Part shown: one piece after another, positions 6,242-14,972 of the stretch
Position numbering within the stretch: position 1 is the stretch's first letter
Layout: each line of letters opens with the position of its first letter
From: an uncultured Eubacteriales bacterium
Lineage (GTDB): Bacteria; Bacillota; Clostridia; Oscillospirales; Acutalibacteraceae
NCBI GenBank assembly: GCA_900317765.1
Contig: ONID01000011.1
Span: 1 to 38,797, forward strand
Direction of reading: 5' to 3'
DNA: 38,797 nucleotides
Notes under the pieces: generated by a model
What the model was told of the DNA's origin: nothing
Databases searched by the model: none
Seen by the model: the letters and a program-made list of their open reading frames with translations, nothing else
Program-made: the position numbers and the translations under genes

Positions 6242-9200
6242 CTAATTGTCCGCTCCGTCCCTGACTGTGCGAAGACTCTCGGCCCGGGAAAAATCTGCTT
6301 TGGCAAGATCGATTTCACGGAAAGCCTCGTACAGACTCCCCCTCGAGGAAAGCAGCTGCCGCAGGTTCTCGTTCTTTTCGTTGGATGCCGGCATGGTTTC
6401 CAGCAGGTTGATCGCCTTGTTGTATTCATAGAGAGCGCCGTAATACTCCTGTTCCTCACGGCGGCAGAGACAGACGGCTCTGCGGAAATGGCAGAGTGCC
6501 TTCATGTAGGCTCCCTGATCCCCGTCGCTGACGCTCTTGTCCATATATCCTGCTGCTCTGCGGTATGCGTCGGCAGCCTTGCCGATCTTGTTCAGACCCT
6601 CCTGACACACGCCCATCGAAAACCAATGCGAGCCATAGAAGGAACCGAGCAGCTCATCAGGCAGCTTCGATTTGTCCAGCAGATCAATGGACTCGCTGAG
6701 ATCGGACTGCATCGACTTGAAATCACCCAGTTCCCGGTATGCGTCGGAACGGTTTTTAAGCATGATCGCCATATTGATTTCCTCGCCGTCGTCGTTCTTT
6801 TTGAGCGCAATGGCGCGGGAAACATCATCGACGTTGTTTTTGTAGTTGCCTAATCGGAAATTCACCACGCCGCGCGCGTTCAGACAGGCAGCCAATTCGT
6901 TGCGCGCTGCGGGATCGTCAATCCTCTCCATGACCTCGATCGCCTTTGTCAGCGCCTCGGCGCATTTTGGATTGTCATTAAGCTCATTGTAGATGTCGCC
7001 GAGCGCTTTGAAACAAAGTCCGTACTGGAACAAATACGGCTCCTGCTCGGTCTTTTGCTTGCCGGTGAATGCAGCTGTCGCAAACAGCCTTTCAAATGCC
7101 GCTATTGCATTGTCGTAATGCGCCAGCGCCATGACAAAATCTTCCTTGCGCATGTAGCACTCGCCGATATTGGAATGCAGCGACGGCATGAGATCCATCA
7201 CCTTATCGCTTTTACCGTCGCACCTTCTCAGCACCATCAGGGCGTTTTCGAACGCCTGCAGCTCCTTTTCGGCAAACATTTGCTCAAGCTGCGCGTTATC
7301 CCTGACATTCGACTCATCCGGTTCCGCAGGTAGGCTCAAAGGAGATGCGTTGTACCAGCAGATGCCTTCCTGATTGTAAAGCTCGGCTGCAACAGCGGAG
7401 CTGCTTTCTTCGCTCTCCACCGCCCTGGCAGCCTCGTGCAGGTATCCCGCGCACTCCGCCGGGTCAAGACCAACCTCACGGGACAACCCGGCAATCCTGA
7501 CCTTCATGGTCTTGCCGTTAATGCCGTCTTCATGGTGCAGATCGGCAAATTCCCTGAATATTCTGCGTGCCCTCGCCATGTGTCCGGATTTGGCCAGACA
7601 GGAGGCGGAAGCGATCAGCGAAAACTCAAAGATATTGCCGTCGCTCATTTCATAATAGGGCTTTCCCTCGCCGTCGAAGGAATGTTTTCTGACCTCGCTG
7701 AAATACTCAACGGCGGACTCGTTCTTTCCCACAACCCTGCTGTATTCGCCCATGTCGAAATTGAGTCTCGCCAGATGTCTGTGATCCGTCTCGGAATAGG
7801 GCGGTTCGCTCAGCAGCATTTCAAAACGTGTGTAATCTCCGTAAAGCTCCAGCAGTCCCTGACGCATTGCCATGCGTCTCCACGACCGCACCCTCTCGTA
7901 ATAGGCAGCAAACTTCTCTCTGTCAGACAGCCTGTCATTCAGGTCTGCGAGAGCATCTATTCCCCTGCTCTTGCTCAGCTCGTCAAACGTCTTGGCGGAA
8001 TCCCTGTCCCCCGCCCGTTCGCACATCTGTGAAATAATGTGATAATCGACAGACGCCGCCAGCAGGTAATAAGGCTCAGACGGATCGGCGGTCTCCAGAA
8101 GTTCCACGCCCCTGCGCATCACCTGAACGCATTCGTCAAGGGGATGCTTTTCATCCTCGCTGAATTTGGCAAGTCCGATGTATTTGCAGGCGAATGCGCA
8201 CTTCTCCGCGTCGGACAAAAAGAGTATTTCCGTTTCCGCCTCGGCATAGCCCACTTCGCGCATAGGTCTTCCCTTGGCGTCGGCCTCAAAGGAAGCAATC
8301 GCCGCCTCAAAATAGCGGATGCATTCGCTGATCTTTGACGCACGGTAGTGAAGGATGCCGAGCAGCAGGTTCATGTCACCCGCAATGCTCTGTATGCTGC
8401 CGAAGTCCGATTTGGTGATCTCTCCCCTGTATTCGGCGCACTGCTCCAGCGTCAGACGGCACATCTCCGCCGCGTCGGCAAATCGGCAGTCCCTCGCCAG
8501 CGCCAGCGCAGTCAGCCGCATGGCAGCGGGAAAATAAAGATCGTATTTCCCGTTGTTGCCGCAGGAATTGACGCACACGCCGGCGTATTCCACCACTTTG
8601 CCGACATTGGCTCCCGGAACGGTATCATAACATGTGAGGAACAGCTGCTGACTTGCGGCGAAATAGGAAGCCTTTCTGATATTGACCTCATCCCCGTCGC
8701 CGCAGTGCTCTGCCATTTTTTTCAGGAGATCGACCGGCAGCGTGAACCGATCGGGGGCAAATCCCTCTCCGATATCGGAATAAGTGAAGGCGTACGCCGC
8801 GTTTCCCAGTCCGCGGCATACGGCGTAGGCATCGTCAGGAACCACGCCGTCAGGATAGACGCCCTGCGCAATCCCGGTGTTGATCCGGTTCAGCATTTCA
8901 TCGAGAACAGGCGCGGCTTCATCGTACCGCCCGCTTTCGCAGAGTATGCTTCCGTAATGTCCTAAACATTCTGTCAGCAGCAATGTTTTGGCATAGGTCT
9001 CCCTTTCAGCGTATATCTCCGAAAGCAGTTCCTCGGCTTCCGCCTCCCTGCCCCGTCGGATCAGAAGGTCGCTCAGCCTGAAAACGCAGCCGATAAACGA
9101 CCCGGCACAATCCGAAATTCCCTTTGCCATATCCTCCCGGCAAAGGGTCAGCGCCTTGCGGCACAGTTCTTCGGCGCGGTTAAATTTTTTCTCTCGCTTC

Positions 9201-9304
9201 TGTTCCCATTTTTTCCCTTCTCTTGGCACACTTTCAATGCATTCCGTAAAAACGCTGTCGTATCTGTCCAGCAGCTTTGCGATCTTCTTTGCGTTGTTTT
9301 TCAT
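6242..9304 (-). CDS. Large tetratricopeptide-repeat protein (1020 aa)
   Basis: A long soluble protein with no signal peptide, built almost wholly of helical repeats. TPR-like units are clearest in the C-terminal third: GECYMRKEDFVMALAHYDNA, GLCFKALGDIYNELNDNPKC, ACLNARGVVNFRLGNYKNNV, LKNRSDAYRELGDFKSMQSD, MGVCQEGLNKIGKAADAYRR, LCHFRRAVCLCRREEQEYYG. The N-terminal part has more degenerate repeats (SFIGCVFRLSDLLIRRGREAEAEELL; LGHYGSILCESGRYDEAAPV). No catalytic domain is visible, so it is probably a scaffold for protein-protein contacts. The GGGAGGG ribosome binding site is eight bases before the ATG. It has its own promoter (9360-9388) and lies 142 bp downstream of a small membrane protein gene on the same strand. 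No function can be assigned. Confidence 0.88.
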   Translation of the reverse strand: MKNNAKKIAKLLDRYDSVFTECIESVPREGKKWEQKREKKFNRAEELCRKALTLCREDMAKGISDCAGSFIGCVFRLSDLLIRRGREAEAEELLSEIYAERETYAKTLLLTECLGHYGSILCESGRYDEAAPVLDEMLNRINTGIAQGVYPDGVVPDDAYAVCRGLGNAAYAFTYSDIGEGFAPDRFTLPVDLLKKMAEHCGDGDEVNIRKASYFAASQQLFLTCYDTVPGANVGKVVEYAGVCVNSCGNNGKYDLYFPAAMRLTALALARDCRFADAAEMCRLTLEQCAEYRGEITKSDFGSIQSIAGDMNLLLGILHYRASKISECIRYFEAAIASFEADAKGRPMREVGYAEAETEILFLSDAEKCAFACKYIGLAKFSEDEKHPLDECVQVMRRGVELLETADPSEPYYLLAASVDYHIISQMCERAGDRDSAKTFDELSKSRGIDALADLNDRLSDREKFAAYYERVRSWRRMAMRQGLLELYGDYTRFEMLLSEPPYSETDHRHLARLNFDMGEYSRVVGKNESAVEYFSEVRKHSFDGEGKPYYEMSDGNIFEFSLIASASCLAKSGHMARARRIFREFADLHHEDGINGKTMKVRIAGLSREVGLDPAECAGYLHEAARAVESEESSSAVAAELYNQEGICWYNASPLSLPAEPDESNVRDNAQLEQMFAEKELQAFENALMVLRRCDGKSDKVMDLMPSLHSNIGECYMRKEDFVMALAHYDNAIAAFERLFATAAFTGKQKTEQEPYLFQYGLCFKALGDIYNELNDNPKCAEALTKAIEVMERIDDPAARNELAACLNARGVVNFRLGNYKNNVDDVSRAIALKKNDDGEEINMAIMLKNRSDAYRELGDFKSMQSDLSESIDLLDKSKLPDELLGSFYGSHWFSMGVCQEGLNKIGKAADAYRRAAGYMDKSVSDGDQGAYMKALCHFRRAVCLCRREEQEYYGALYEYNKAINLLETMPASNEKNENLRQLLSSRGSLYEAFREIDLAKADFSRAESLRTVRDGADN

Positions 9305-9359
9305 AAAAATATCCCTCCCTCATCCGTCGTACATTCAATCATATGTCTTTTGGAAGTCT

Positions 9360-9388
9360 ATTGTATCACAATTCTGACTTAATTACAA
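9360..9388 (-). promoter_or_regulatory. Sigma-A promoter for the TPR gene
   Basis: Minus-strand TTGTAA (9383-9388), 17-bp spacer, TACAAT (9360-9365), about 56 bases upstream of the TPR start codon. Confidence 0.7.
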
Positions 9389-9446
9389 GACATTTCAGCG
9401 GCATATTCGGGAAAGAATTTTTGAATTCTTTTTGAATGATTTTCAG

Positions 9447-9716
9447 CTACCGGACCTCGCATCTCTTTTCCGCCAGGTCAAGCAGCAGCGTCAGAATTGT
9501 CGCAGCCGTCGTGCTTCTGATCATGCTGTGCAAAAGTTCCTCGGCCAGTATGTAGGAATTCACCCTGTCGATCATTCCGAAAAGATGCAGATAAAGTCCC
9601 GCGCAGACAATGCCGGACATGACAAAAACAACCGCGACAAAACGCAAATATTTCCTCGCATTTTCGCCGAGAGAAGAATAAAACGCAGAAAAGTCAGAAA
9701 ATTTTTCATTATTCAT
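9447..9716 (-). CDS. Small membrane protein of unknown function (89 aa)
   Basis: Not recognised. A polar N-terminus of about 24 residues is followed by one clear membrane helix (about residues 25-50, RFVAVVFVMSGIVCAGLYLHLF). A second, more amphipathic hydrophobic stretch lies near the end (TTAATILTLLLDLAEK). The ribosome binding site GGAGG lies eight bases before the ATG. It is upstream of the large TPR gene on the same strand, but that gene has its own promoter in the intervening 142 bp, so a functional link is only suggested. Confidence 0.72.
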   Translation of the reverse strand: MNNEKFSDFSAFYSSLGENARKYLRFVAVVFVMSGIVCAGLYLHLFGMIDRVNSYILAEELLHSMIRSTTAATILTLLLDLAEKRCEVR

Positions 9717-9854
9717 TGATTAATCCTCCAAAATGATTTATAATAAAGGTTACGCGGCTTTGAATCATTCCGCAGCTCCATTCTAACATATGTATGCAGT
9801 TTTGAGAATACATCAAAATATGGCATTTCAGGCAAATAAAGGAGGCTTGACGGC

Positions 9855-10682
9855 ATGGCGACAGTTGGAATCTCCACATCCTGCTTTTACCCAGTCAATA
9901 CAGAGGTGGCTCTGCGCAGGGCTGCCGAGGCGGGAATCACTCACTTCGAGGTGCATTTCAGCACATTTTCCGAGCTTTCGGACAGCTATATCAAGGAAAT
10001 GCGCAAAATGCTGAAAGCATACGGCGCACAGGTACATTCGGTACATCCCTTCTACAGCCTGCTGGAATCGCCCATGTTCTTTTCGGATTACAGTGAACGC
10101 CGATTTGCCGACGGTCTCGAAATCTACAAACAGTTCTTTCACGCGGCGGCAAAGCTCGGCGCACAGAACATCGTCTTTCACGGGGGACAGACCACCGGCA
10201 AGCACCGCGTGATGATCTCTCAGGACGAGTATATCGAACGGTACAACATGATTTTTGAAGCGGGACGGAAATTCGGCGTGAACCTGCTGCATGAAAACGT
10301 ATACATGCACACCGCCCAGACACCGGATTTCTGCCGCAAGCTCATCGAATACTTAGGCGACAAGGCGCTCTTCACCTTCGACAACAAGCAGGCGAGACGC
10401 GCCGGATTTGATTCGGCGGAATTTGCCGGCGCACTGAGCGGACACATCCGCGCCGTCCATATCAGCGACTGCGACCGCGAACACGACTGCATGCTTCCCG
10501 GCAAAGGCCATGAGGATTTTGCCGCCATACGCAACGCTATGAGCGGAGAGGACGACAAGGCGTTCTGGGCGATAGAGGTCTACAATGACGCCTTCCGTGA
10601 AACGGAGGAAATCAAGCTCTCCCTCCATTATCTGGACATGAAGCTGAAGGAAGCGGAACAATCAAAATTTACAAAGAGTTAA
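9855..10682 (+). CDS. Sugar phosphate isomerase/epimerase-like TIM-barrel protein
   Basis: Member of the xylose isomerase-like TIM-barrel superfamily (AP endonuclease family 2 fold), which includes sugar and inositol isomerases/epimerases that use divalent metals. Seen: the strand-1 start VGISTSCFYPVN, HSVHPFYSLLESPMF, VFHGGQTTGKH, LLHENVYMHTAQ, LFTFDNKQARRAGFD, AVHISDCDREHDCMLPGKGHEDF and WAIEVYND, giving the His/Glu/Asp ligand pattern at strand ends expected of the fold. Length 275 is normal. The ribosome binding site GGAGG is nine bases before the ATG. It starts a probable three-gene operon with ymdB (43 bp downstream) and a solute-binding lipoprotein. The substrate is unknown. Confidence 0.82.
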   Translation: MATVGISTSCFYPVNTEVALRRAAEAGITHFEVHFSTFSELSDSYIKEMRKMLKAYGAQVHSVHPFYSLLESPMFFSDYSERRFADGLEIYKQFFHAAAKLGAQNIVFHGGQTTGKHRVMISQDEYIERYNMIFEAGRKFGVNLLHENVYMHTAQTPDFCRKLIEYLGDKALFTFDNKQARRAGFDSAEFAGALSGHIRAVHISDCDREHDCMLPGKGHEDFAAIRNAMSGEDDKAFWAIEVYNDAFRETEEIKLSLHYLDMKLKEAEQSKFTKS

Positions 10683-10725
10683 CCCCATTTACACCATTTA
10701 AATATAGAAAGAGTGGATAATTGAT

Positions 10726-11505
10726 TTGATAAGCGTTCTTTGCATAGGCGACGTCATCGGCACCGTGGGAATGAAGTACCTGCACCGTCATCTTCCCGCC
10801 ATCAAAAAACTGAAAAACGTAGACGCGGTCATCGTCAACGGCGAAAACTCCGCCGACACCAACGGAATCACACCCGATTCCGCAAACTACCTGCTCAACT
10901 GCGGAGTGGATCTGATCACCACCGGCAATCATTCCTTCCAGCGCAAGGAGAGCTATCCCATCTACGAAAGTCCCAATATGCCTGTGATTCGTCCCGCCAA
11001 TTATCCGAGCAAGGCTCCCGGAATAGGAAGCGGACTGATCGACATCGGGCGGACGCGCATACGCGTGATCAATATGATGGGCACCGTGGAAATGAATCCC
11101 GTGCTGGACTGTCCCTTTGTCACTTCGGACACGCTGCTCAAAGGCATTGAGGAAAAGGTCATCATCATGGACATGCACGCCGAAGCCACTGCCGAGAAAC
11201 GTGCCCTCGCCTATTACCTCGACGGAAGGATCAGCGCTATGTTCGGAACACATACCCACGTGCAGACCGCCGACGAACAGATTCTTCCGAACGGCACCGG
11301 CTTTATCACCGACGTGGGAATGACAGGCCCTATCCATTCAGTGATCGGCGTGTCTGTGGAAGCGGCCATTGAAAAGATGAAAACCAAAATGCCCGTGCGG
11401 CTGAACTACGCCGACGGAAAATGCATGCTCAATGCCGTTCTGTTTGTCATTGACGAAAAAAGCGGCAGGACAACGGCTATAGAGCGCATCAATATTTCCA
11501 ACTGA
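10726..11505 (+). CDS. ymdB: YmdB-family metallophosphoesterase
   Basis: Calcineurin-like phosphoesterase of the TIGR00282/YmdB family. The B. subtilis member hydrolyses 2',3'-cyclic nucleotides and affects biofilm formation and RNA turnover. Motifs seen: CIGDVIG (first metal-binding Asp), IVNGENSADTNGIT, ITTGNHSFQRKE (GNH), MDMHAEATAEKRALAYYLDG, and GTHTHVQTADEQILPNGT with its paired His ligands. Length 259 matches the family. It starts at TTG with only a weak GAGTGG-like binding site upstream. It often lies near rny in Firmicutes; here it sits between the TIM-barrel gene and a solute-binding lipoprotein, 13 bp before the latter. Confidence 0.93.
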   Translation: MISVLCIGDVIGTVGMKYLHRHLPAIKKLKNVDAVIVNGENSADTNGITPDSANYLLNCGVDLITTGNHSFQRKESYPIYESPNMPVIRPANYPSKAPGIGSGLIDIGRTRIRVINMMGTVEMNPVLDCPFVTSDTLLKGIEEKVIIMDMHAEATAEKRALAYYLDGRISAMFGTHTHVQTADEQILPNGTGFITDVGMTGPIHSVIGVSVEAAIEKMKTKMPVRLNYADGKCMLNAVLFVIDEKSGRTTAIERINISN

Positions 11506-11527
11506 CAGATACAGGGAGGTGAAAGGG

Positions 11528-13147
11528 TTGTACGCCCCAAAAATCATCCGGCAAATCGCGGCATTGCTGCTTGCGGGAGCCATGCTTTTTGCCGTCGCAG
11601 GCTGTGAGGAAAACGATTACGACTGGGCGGCAGCCGAGGAACGCCGCTCGCAGCTCTATCACACTTCGCTCGACACTGAGAACAAAATCGACATCAGCAA
11701 GATCACCGATACCGACATGACCCTTCCCTACGCGGCGGGCGATACTTTCAATCCCTACACCTGTCAGTCCACGCTGACCAAAAACATATGTTATCTGCTT
11801 TATGACAGCCTGATACAGATCAATCCCGACTTTGAAGTCGAGTACGTCATTGCAAAATCCGTCAAGGTGGATCACACGATCATTCACGTACAGATACGCT
11901 CAGGCATCGTTTTTTCCAACGGCGCACCGCTGACCGCCGCCGACGTGAGTTATTCCTACTTCCTCGCCTCCCGCAAGGAGAGCTGCTATTACAACCAGCT
12001 CAAAAATGTGACTTCCTGCTCGGTCAACGGCATGACAGTCACCTTTGTAATGCAGAACGAACACGTCAATTCATTCCGACTGCTCGACTTCCCCATCGTG
12101 CACTACGATCCCAACGCGGATAAGAATCTTCCTCATATAGGCAGCGGTCGATTCAAATTCGCCACTCTGCAGGACGGCAAAAGCATTGACAAGACCCTGC
12201 TCATCAAGAACAACAAATGGTACAATCCCGACAAGGTGTCGATAGAAACGATCGCCCTGAAGGAGCTTCCCACCGTCGAGAGCATTGTGCACAGCATAGA
12301 GATCGGAACGGTATCATATATGTATACCGACATGCGGGACGGCACGCCCAAAAACGTCAACGCCAATTTCCGCAAGGTAGACATCAATCATCTGCTCTTT
12401 CTCGGAATGAACACCAACGACACATCCCTGGCGGATGAAAACGTCCGGCACGCCATCAGCTACGCCATCAGCACCAACGAAGTGGCGGCGGCGGGCTTCG
12501 GAGGAATGGCGCTCGGAGCGACAGGTCCCTTCACGCCGAACTGGAAGGCTGTGGCAAAATACCAGACCGGCAGCGGGCGCTCCAGCATCAGCCTTGCGCA
12601 GGACGCCCTCGATCAGTCGGGCTATGTCATCGTCAACAACGGCATACGCGAAGACCAGAGCGGCAAGCAGCTCAGCTTCAATATGCTGGTCTGCCGCAGG
12701 AATGCACGCCACATGGCTGCCGCCGAGAGCATCAAAAGCCAACTGGCCCGCGTGGGCATCAACGTGGACATTACCGAAATATCAGGCGGCGGACTTATCA
12801 AACGTGCCGAAGAAGGCAAGTATCACCTCTACCTTGCAGAATATTCCGTGCAGAACGACATGGACATCGGTCAGCTCTTTACGCCCGAACAGGGACTTTA
12901 CAACGGGCCCATCGCTTACGACTCGGTGCGAACCTATACCAATTACCGTCTCGGACTGGGAGAGATAGAAGACTTCATCACAGCCTTTGAAGGAGAATTG
13001 CCGTTTATCCCTCTCTGCTATCTCATGGGAATGTCGGTTTACGCCCGTACCCTTGAAGGCGTGGGAAACATCAGCGAGGATCAGCTTTTTTACAATATGC
13101 AGCAGTGGAAGGTCACAAAAACCGGTCCTTCCTCTGAAAAACAATAA
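11528..13147 (+). CDS. ABC transporter family-5 solute-binding lipoprotein
   Basis: Extracellular lipoprotein of the SBP_bac_5 (OppA/DppA) family, which captures oligopeptides or similar ligands for ABC importers. Seen: a signal peptide with lipobox FAVAGC (lipidated Cys at about residue 26), YAAGDTFNPYTCQSTLTKNICYLLYDSLIQIN typical of the family N-lobe, IHVQIRSGIVFSNGAPLTAADVSYSY, IGSGRFKF, and the C-terminal YNMQQWKV. The in-frame GTG at 11519 overlaps the GGGAGG binding site; the TTG at 11528, eight bases after GGAGG, is the better start. No permease or ATPase genes adjoin it, so it is either an orphan served by a distant importer or has a regulatory or sensing role alongside ymdB. Confidence 0.86.
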   Translation: MYAPKIIRQIAALLLAGAMLFAVAGCEENDYDWAAAEERRSQLYHTSLDTENKIDISKITDTDMTLPYAAGDTFNPYTCQSTLTKNICYLLYDSLIQINPDFEVEYVIAKSVKVDHTIIHVQIRSGIVFSNGAPLTAADVSYSYFLASRKESCYYNQLKNVTSCSVNGMTVTFVMQNEHVNSFRLLDFPIVHYDPNADKNLPHIGSGRFKFATLQDGKSIDKTLLIKNNKWYNPDKVSIETIALKELPTVESIVHSIEIGTVSYMYTDMRDGTPKNVNANFRKVDINHLLFLGMNTNDTSLADENVRHAISYAISTNEVAAAGFGGMALGATGPFTPNWKAVAKYQTGSGRSSISLAQDALDQSGYVIVNNGIREDQSGKQLSFNMLVCRRNARHMAAAESIKSQLARVGINVDITEISGGGLIKRAEEGKYHLYLAEYSVQNDMDIGQLFTPEQGLYNGPIAYDSVRTYTNYRLGLGEIEDFITAFEGELPFIPLCYLMGMSVYARTLEGVGNISEDQLFYNMQQWKVTKTGPSSEKQ

Positions 13148-13196
13148 AATTAACAAAATATTTATTGTTTCAAGATAAAAAACTGCTGTTTTTGCA

Positions 13197-13225
13197 TTGT
13201 AAAACGGATTGATTTGTGTTATAAT
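13197..13225 (+). promoter_or_regulatory. Sigma-A promoter for fakA-recG
   Basis: TTGTAA (13197-13202), 17-bp spacer, perfect TATAAT (13220-13225), about 95 bases upstream of fakA. Confidence 0.7.
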
Positions 13226-13319
13226 TCTTTTGTTAAAAATCTTTTTAGGTTATTTTTCAAATTTCCGTAAAAAGATGTTATAAAACCAGCAAAAATTTAA
13301 ATATTAGGGAGTGCTTTCT

Positions 13320-14960
13320 GTGATTAAAGGCAGTGTTTTGCGCGATGCTATCATTTCCGGCGCAAATTTGATCGAAAATAAGAAGCGTTCAGTCGACGAA
13401 CTCAACATCTTCCCGGTTCCCGACGGCGACACAGGTACCAACATGTCCATGACCATGTCGGCTGCCCGCAAGGAGCTCATGCAGATGACCGACGACGAGC
13501 CTGCAGGCGTTGTGGCCGGCAAGGCAGCCTCCGCTCTGCTCAGAGGTGCCAGAGGTAATTCCGGCGTTATCACATCGCTTCTTTTCAGAGGCTTTTCCAA
13601 GGGCCTGAAGGGCGTAGAGGAAGCAAACGGCAGCGATCTTGCAAACGCGCTGACATTGGGCGTTGAAGCCGCTTACAAAGCGGTCATGAAGCCCACAGAG
13701 GGCACCATCCTCACCGTCGGCAGAGTCGCAGCCGAAAGAGGACGCGTCGCAGCCAGCTTCAACGACGACGCCAACTATGTATGGGACGAGATCTGCAACG
13801 CAGCCGAGGATGCTCTTGAAACCACCCCCGAACTTCTGCCCGTTCTCAAGAGAGCAGGCGTTGTTGACGCAGGCGGACAGGGTCTCTGCTACATCTTCCG
13901 CGGCATGCAGTCGGTCTTCCGCGACGGTATCATCGCCGCCAGCGAAGTGTCAGAAGCCGCAGCCGAGCAGGGCGACGTGGATTCCTTCAAGAGCACGGTG
14001 GCTCAGTTTGACGAGGTCATCAACTTCACCTACTGCACCGAGTTTATCGTCGAGAAGGAAAACGACAACGATCCCGCCAAGCTCAGAGCTTATCTTGAAT
14101 CCATCGGCGACTGCGTTGTGGTGGTCGACGACGAGGAGATTATCAAGGTTCACGTACACACCAATCAGCCGGGCGACGCCATCACAAGAGGTCTTACCTA
14201 CGGCTCGCTCATTTCCAATAAGATAGAGAATATGCGCAAGCAGCACGAAAACGCGGGCGCAGCCGCTCCCAAGAAGCTCGAGAGAGTCGATCCCGCCGAG
14301 GGTGAAATCGGATTTGTGGCAGTCGCTGCCGGCGACGGTCTGGTGTCCCTCTTCCACGATCTCGGATGCGAGAACGTCGTTTCGGGCGGTCAGACCATGA
14401 ATCCCTCCACCGAGGACATCTTAGAGGCTGTGCAAGCCACCGCTGCCGAAACGGTATTCGTTCTGCCCAACAACAAGAACATCATCATGGCAGCAGAGCA
14501 GGCTATCCCGCTTGCCGACAGAAAGGTAGTCGTTCTTCCCACAAGAACCATTCCGCAGGGTCTCACGGCAATGCTCGCATTCGACCCCGACAACACTGTC
14601 GATGAGAACGCTGTCGATATGTACAAGGCAGCCGAAAAGGTCGGCACCGGTCAGATCACCTACGCCGCCAGAAACTCCGAATTCAACGACAAGAAGATCA
14701 AGGAAGGCGAGCTGCTCGGTCTGGTCAACGGCAAGCTCACATTCACAGAAAAAAGCCGCAGCAAGGCCATCGCAAAGCTGGCCAAGCAGATGGTCACCAA
14801 GAGTTCTTCCTTCATCACACTGATCTACGGCGAAGACGTCTCCGACGAGGAAGCCGAGGAGACCCGCAAGTATATCGAGACCAAGATCGCCAAAAATGTC
14901 GAGGTCACATTGGTCAACGGCGGTCAGCCTGTCTACTACTACATTCTCTCTGTTGAATAA
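13320..14960 (+). CDS. fakA: Fatty acid kinase subunit FakA (DAK2/DhaL domain)
   Basis: ATP-binding subunit of fatty acid kinase, which phosphorylates fatty acids held by FakB (DegV) proteins so that they can enter phospholipid synthesis. Formerly YloV. Seen: the DhaL-type kinase domain in about the first 200 residues with FPVPDGDTGTNM at 31-42, whose Asp residues bind Mg-ATP; GARGNSGVITS; PTEGTILTV; and VDAGGQGLC. A middle and a DegV-like C-terminal region follow (VFVLPNNKNIIMAAEQA; VVLPTRTIPQGLTAM; ITLIYGEDV). Length is 546 residues. The start is placed at the GTG at 13320, eight bases after AGGGAG; the in-frame GTG at 13311 touches the binding site. recG follows after 12 bp, the conserved yloV-recG order of Firmicutes. 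Confidence 0.95.
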   Translation: MIKGSVLRDAIISGANLIENKKRSVDELNIFPVPDGDTGTNMSMTMSAARKELMQMTDDEPAGVVAGKAASALLRGARGNSGVITSLLFRGFSKGLKGVEEANGSDLANALTLGVEAAYKAVMKPTEGTILTVGRVAAERGRVAASFNDDANYVWDEICNAAEDALETTPELLPVLKRAGVVDAGGQGLCYIFRGMQSVFRDGIIAASEVSEAAAEQGDVDSFKSTVAQFDEVINFTYCTEFIVEKENDNDPAKLRAYLESIGDCVVVVDDEEIIKVHVHTNQPGDAITRGLTYGSLISNKIENMRKQHENAGAAAPKKLERVDPAEGEIGFVAVAAGDGLVSLFHDLGCENVVSGGQTMNPSTEDILEAVQATAAETVFVLPNNKNIIMAAEQAIPLADRKVVVLPTRTIPQGLTAMLAFDPDNTVDENAVDMYKAAEKVGTGQITYAARNSEFNDKKIKEGELLGLVNGKLTFTEKSRSKAIAKLAKQMVTKSSSFITLIYGEDVSDEEAEETRKYIETKIAKNVEVTLVNGGQPVYYYILSVE

Positions 14961-14972
14961 TAGGGTAACTCA

